Source of the DNA: Tannerella sp. oral taxon 808
Lineage (GTDB): Bacteria > Bacteroidota > Bacteroidia > Bacteroidales > Tannerellaceae
Direction: 5' to 3'
Length of the DNA: 6,288 nucleotides
NCBI GenBank assembly: GCA_002890585.1
Contig: MIQB01000109.1
Span: 1 to 6,288, forward strand
The translations under genes were made by a program, and so were the position numbers. Below the pieces are notes generated by a model. It did no database searches. It worked only from the letters and a program-made list of their open reading frames with translations, and was not told the origin of the DNA. Each line of letters starts with the position of its first letter. Within the stretch, counting starts at the first letter, position 1. This document shows, piece after piece, positions 4,901-6,288 of the stretch.

Positions 4901-6288
4901 CCTCGGGAAGATCGGCGTCTGCGGTTGCGATGAGATGCGTAACAACGTCTACCTGCAAGACTTTGAATACATGGGCTCGGGCAATAGCGGAAGCGTATTT
5001 ATCGGTGCTGACAACAACATCAAGTTGAACTACGGTGGTCTGACGAACATTGGTACCCGTCAGGATCCGTTCCTGAGCACGGACTATGAGGAAAAGGATG
5101 GTTACATACTGAAGAAAGGTCGCGGATACAAAGGCAAAAACAATGGCTGCGATACATACTACCACTGCGATTTGGATGGTAGTGAAAACAAGGCGCGCGA
5201 TCTCATCTTGAACTTTAGAGAAGGCGGCAATCCGACCGCTCCTATCACCTCTGGCGGTTTCGCTGCGGTGGCTTCGGATATGATCGATGTGTACAAGGAT
5301 CTGAAGTACTACGGTGGTAAAGGCTCGGGCCTGAGCGCAGTGCCGGGCACGGGTACGCTGCACGGTGAGAACGTGGCTGGCTACGGTCTCTTCATGAAGA
5401 CGCAAGGCAATAAGGCCAACTGGACGGACAACATCCTGTTGCAAGCGCCCAAGTGCCCCACCACGTGCTTGGCCACTGGTTGCGATAATGTGAAGGCTGG
5501 CAAAAAGCCGCGTGCCTTCCTGCACAACACGGTGCGCATGACCTTCCACGGCGATGCCCGCTTCTACGCAGAGAACCAACGCGTGCACTTAGAATCGCCC
5601 GTCATCGAGACCTTCGGTGTGCTTGAGCTGAATGCCAAAGACAAGGCTGGCTCCAACGCCATGATCACGATCAAGACGGACTCGCTGATCTGCCACGACA
5701 GCTTGATTCGCAAAGGCACCGGCAAGGTGCAATTCTCCACTTGGAGCGGTCTGCCGAAGGATCTGCCGATCATCAAACTCGGCTATAGCCGCAAGTCCGC
5801 CCCGTTTGCAGAGTATTCTTATGACGATGGCAACACGCGGAAGCTCTGCCGCGAGTGCGTAAACCATTATAAAGGCAAAGTGTATGGCCCAGGCGAGACA
5901 CCGCTTGATACCATATTCGTGAAGTTCGGCCCCGAAACCGAATGGGAGCGCCAAAACGTGATGGTGATCGACCACACGGTGATCACCTTCCTCACCGACT
6001 CGTTCGACCATGTGAAGGGTGGAGGCGTGCTCAACGCGCGCTACTTCGTCGATACGACCAAGATCCGCAATCAGGTAGAGTTCTGGACAGACAAGAATCA
6101 TGAACGTGACGGCCACTTAGAACTCATCTCTGAACGTCAGATGGGCTCGAAGGATTACGCGGGTCTCTACACGAAACACCTGCACCTTGAGCCGATCGGT
6201 GCCTGCGGTCATCCCACGAGTGAGATGTGGCTCCCCGGCCTCGCACTTGATGTAATCACCACTTCGACCTTCGGTGGATTCGGTATCC
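1947..6288 (+). CDS. Giant exported surface protein, adhesin-like (3' end missing)
   Basis: One frame is open for 1447 codons and leaves the window without a stop. The start is the first ATG after an in-frame TAA at 1932-1934. No Shine-Dalgarno is visible. Residues 1-30 form a type I signal peptide: MKKKR, a hydrophobic core (about 6-19), and a likely cut after VWG (28) or QA (30). There is no lipobox cysteine, so it is not a lipoprotein. The mature part is rich in Asn, Gly, Thr and Ser and shows recurring G-N/D-I/V-Y-L/F motifs at about 649, 703, 753, 820 and 1000, with variants at 921-961. This resembles beta-helix or beta-sandwich adhesins. Close cysteines occur at 161/164/172, 992/994, 1170/1174/1179 and 1301/1304. 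Ten D(S/T)(A/I/L/V/M/T) candidate glycosylation sites occur (Asp 345, 507, 581, 608, 686, 744, 1245, 1251, 1321, 1369). Export by a type IX C-terminal signal is possible but would lie outside the window. I do not recognise the family. The exported-protein call is firm; adhesin is inference. Confidence 0.85.
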   Translation, partial: MKKKRLYLVTIIALLAALFGSGGGTVWGQAFIGNANNVNNEFGAGESSTIQNGAITLPTANAINPTAIAIGSISAKNIVIRSYAGDGYSSGWISVLRVPREDHVAGWHYPSFAEYPSIYSQAVSANKLYDEPKWVAYADANPMVFSFNKYNSNKFQPPFGCPSCNSNYWAECHSKLFESSVSANNVTVWHHYTNSYRYSATVAEIGVSPVYTSSINSNGSHAVMYKGNTIRTDNFGVDDGVDLIQYNGSALGSSKELAAQSTAAGEPKKSVPGVGGGAPNELKNYLRPTTVAVGGSNKFSKIEFNTISWWYDKYIAKATITDYSGEKWDCNSGRMGAINYATVWDTTREQGKTNVDAAFQLLHGSEVCIENNVEDNTGKIASKKSTDGTNYAETNALIVWPVQDRATLRVKGNVKANMCNEPDNITASKMYTATNFPDPASDVYMYKGTADYGIGTSMLDYDQIKVPFYNYPAVAKTVKPYTSTPHSIFGVYGNYDFQGNMAKLHTDSTTFNNGSKGVLEVGPATDGKYYFHVYGHGMLKNFESCTAPFDNFPMEFGQGGVSAYSSHGHGGTPEFKINNEDTLYIVNFGNNGSNSCAAKLKFHTTSVDSLGIAFTGAGKGALQIQALNNVEFNADGSATSWNNTTNGNNIYVLSDAGNIVTQKLTINSENKGDPGHGLINFMAAGDTTRTGACASGTRHSGNGNIYLNDEFNIVRDQDASTQTNFIARNNIRTAKFTSKHKNEDTTNIISRDGDIYLGYSAGSSVYDGSDSYGASTTTTGNTNDFKYDANASTKDGQLNIMAGWDDSKPTMTNAEGMEGGNVYFTRIITDLKDAQKHNTTIAIPYSSEYICNVREDLYKRAGESMVKYEHSGIIGGLGRCGEETIAGWTKYAGALDNPGSLARLNSMVPNDRSLKYTGNEGNLIVDAGKRGNIILNRGAQIEFQDKTGNATFRTREGDIDMRDVFDAQRMKGSLLFLAQLENLSDLGKIGVCGCDEMRNNVYLQDFEYMGSGNSGSVFIGADNNIKLNYGGLTNIGTRQDPFLSTDYEEKDGYILKKGRGYKGKNNGCDTYYHCDLDGSENKARDLILNFREGGNPTAPITSGGFAAVASDMIDVYKDLKYYGGKGSGLSAVPGTGTLHGENVAGYGLFMKTQGNKANWTDNILLQAPKCPTTCLATGCDNVKAGKKPRAFLHNTVRMTFHGDARFYAENQRVHLESPVIETFGVLELNAKDKAGSNAMITIKTDSLICHDSLIRKGTGKVQFSTWSGLPKDLPIIKLGYSRKSAPFAEYSYDDGNTRKLCRECVNHYKGKVYGPGETPLDTIFVKFGPETEWERQNVMVIDHTVITFLTDSFDHVKGGGVLNARYFVDTTKIRNQVEFWTDKNHERDGHLELISERQMGSKDYAGLYTKHLHLEPIGACGHPTSEMWLPGLALDVITTSTFGGFGI

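Noticed and set aside
4629..5588. Open frame on the minus strand, 319 codons, and others at 2916-3755, 3771-4166 and 5589-6116
   Set aside because: All are antisense to the continuous 1447-codon plus-strand frame that has a signal peptide and protein-like motifs. None resembles a known protein.

Overview
The window looks like chromosomal DNA of a Bacteroidota bacterium, probably an oral or gut Bacteroidales close to Tannerella, Porphyromonas or Parabacteroides. Three things point there. The first gene encodes a protein that reads like the DUF6261 family, which I know only from Bacteroidales. Neither start codon has a Shine-Dalgarno sequence, as is normal in this phylum. The large secreted protein carries many copies of the Bacteroidota O-glycosylation tripeptide D(S/T)(A/I/L/V/M/T). 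The genus is not proven.

Layout: positions 1-776 hold no gene I can support and are a patchwork of low-complexity and palindromic DNA. They contain a roughly 136-nt pyrimidine tract built on TTTTTC(G/A) (71-206), a run of 19 C (341-359), two adjacent hairpins (432-473) and a 41-bp tandem repeat in which each copy carries a hairpin (626-727). Positions 777-1685 encode a complete 302-residue DUF6261-like protein with an unusual Pro/Lys/Glu-rich tail. Positions 1686-1946 hold a 109-bp palindromic element with 27-bp perfect inverted ends (1732-1840), three copies of ATAATTG (1863-1883) and a strong intrinsic terminator (1894-1924).

The rest, 1947-6288, is one uninterrupted reading frame of 1447 codons that runs off the right edge. 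It encodes the N-terminal part of a very large exported protein with a signal peptide, recurring G-N/D-I/V-Y strand motifs, paired cysteines and about ten candidate O-glycosylation sites. It is best described as a giant surface protein or adhesin of unrecognised family. Its first third is clearly AT-richer than the rest, which suggests a mosaic gene with a variable N-terminal part.

There is no sign that the two genes work together. They point the same way but are separated by the palindromic element and the terminator. The terminator ends only 22 nt before the large gene's start codon, so that gene either starts from a promoter overlapping the terminator or depends on read-through. The points most worth a second look are the terminator next to the start codon, the mosaic giant surface protein, the 27-bp inverted-repeat element and the 19-C homopolymer.
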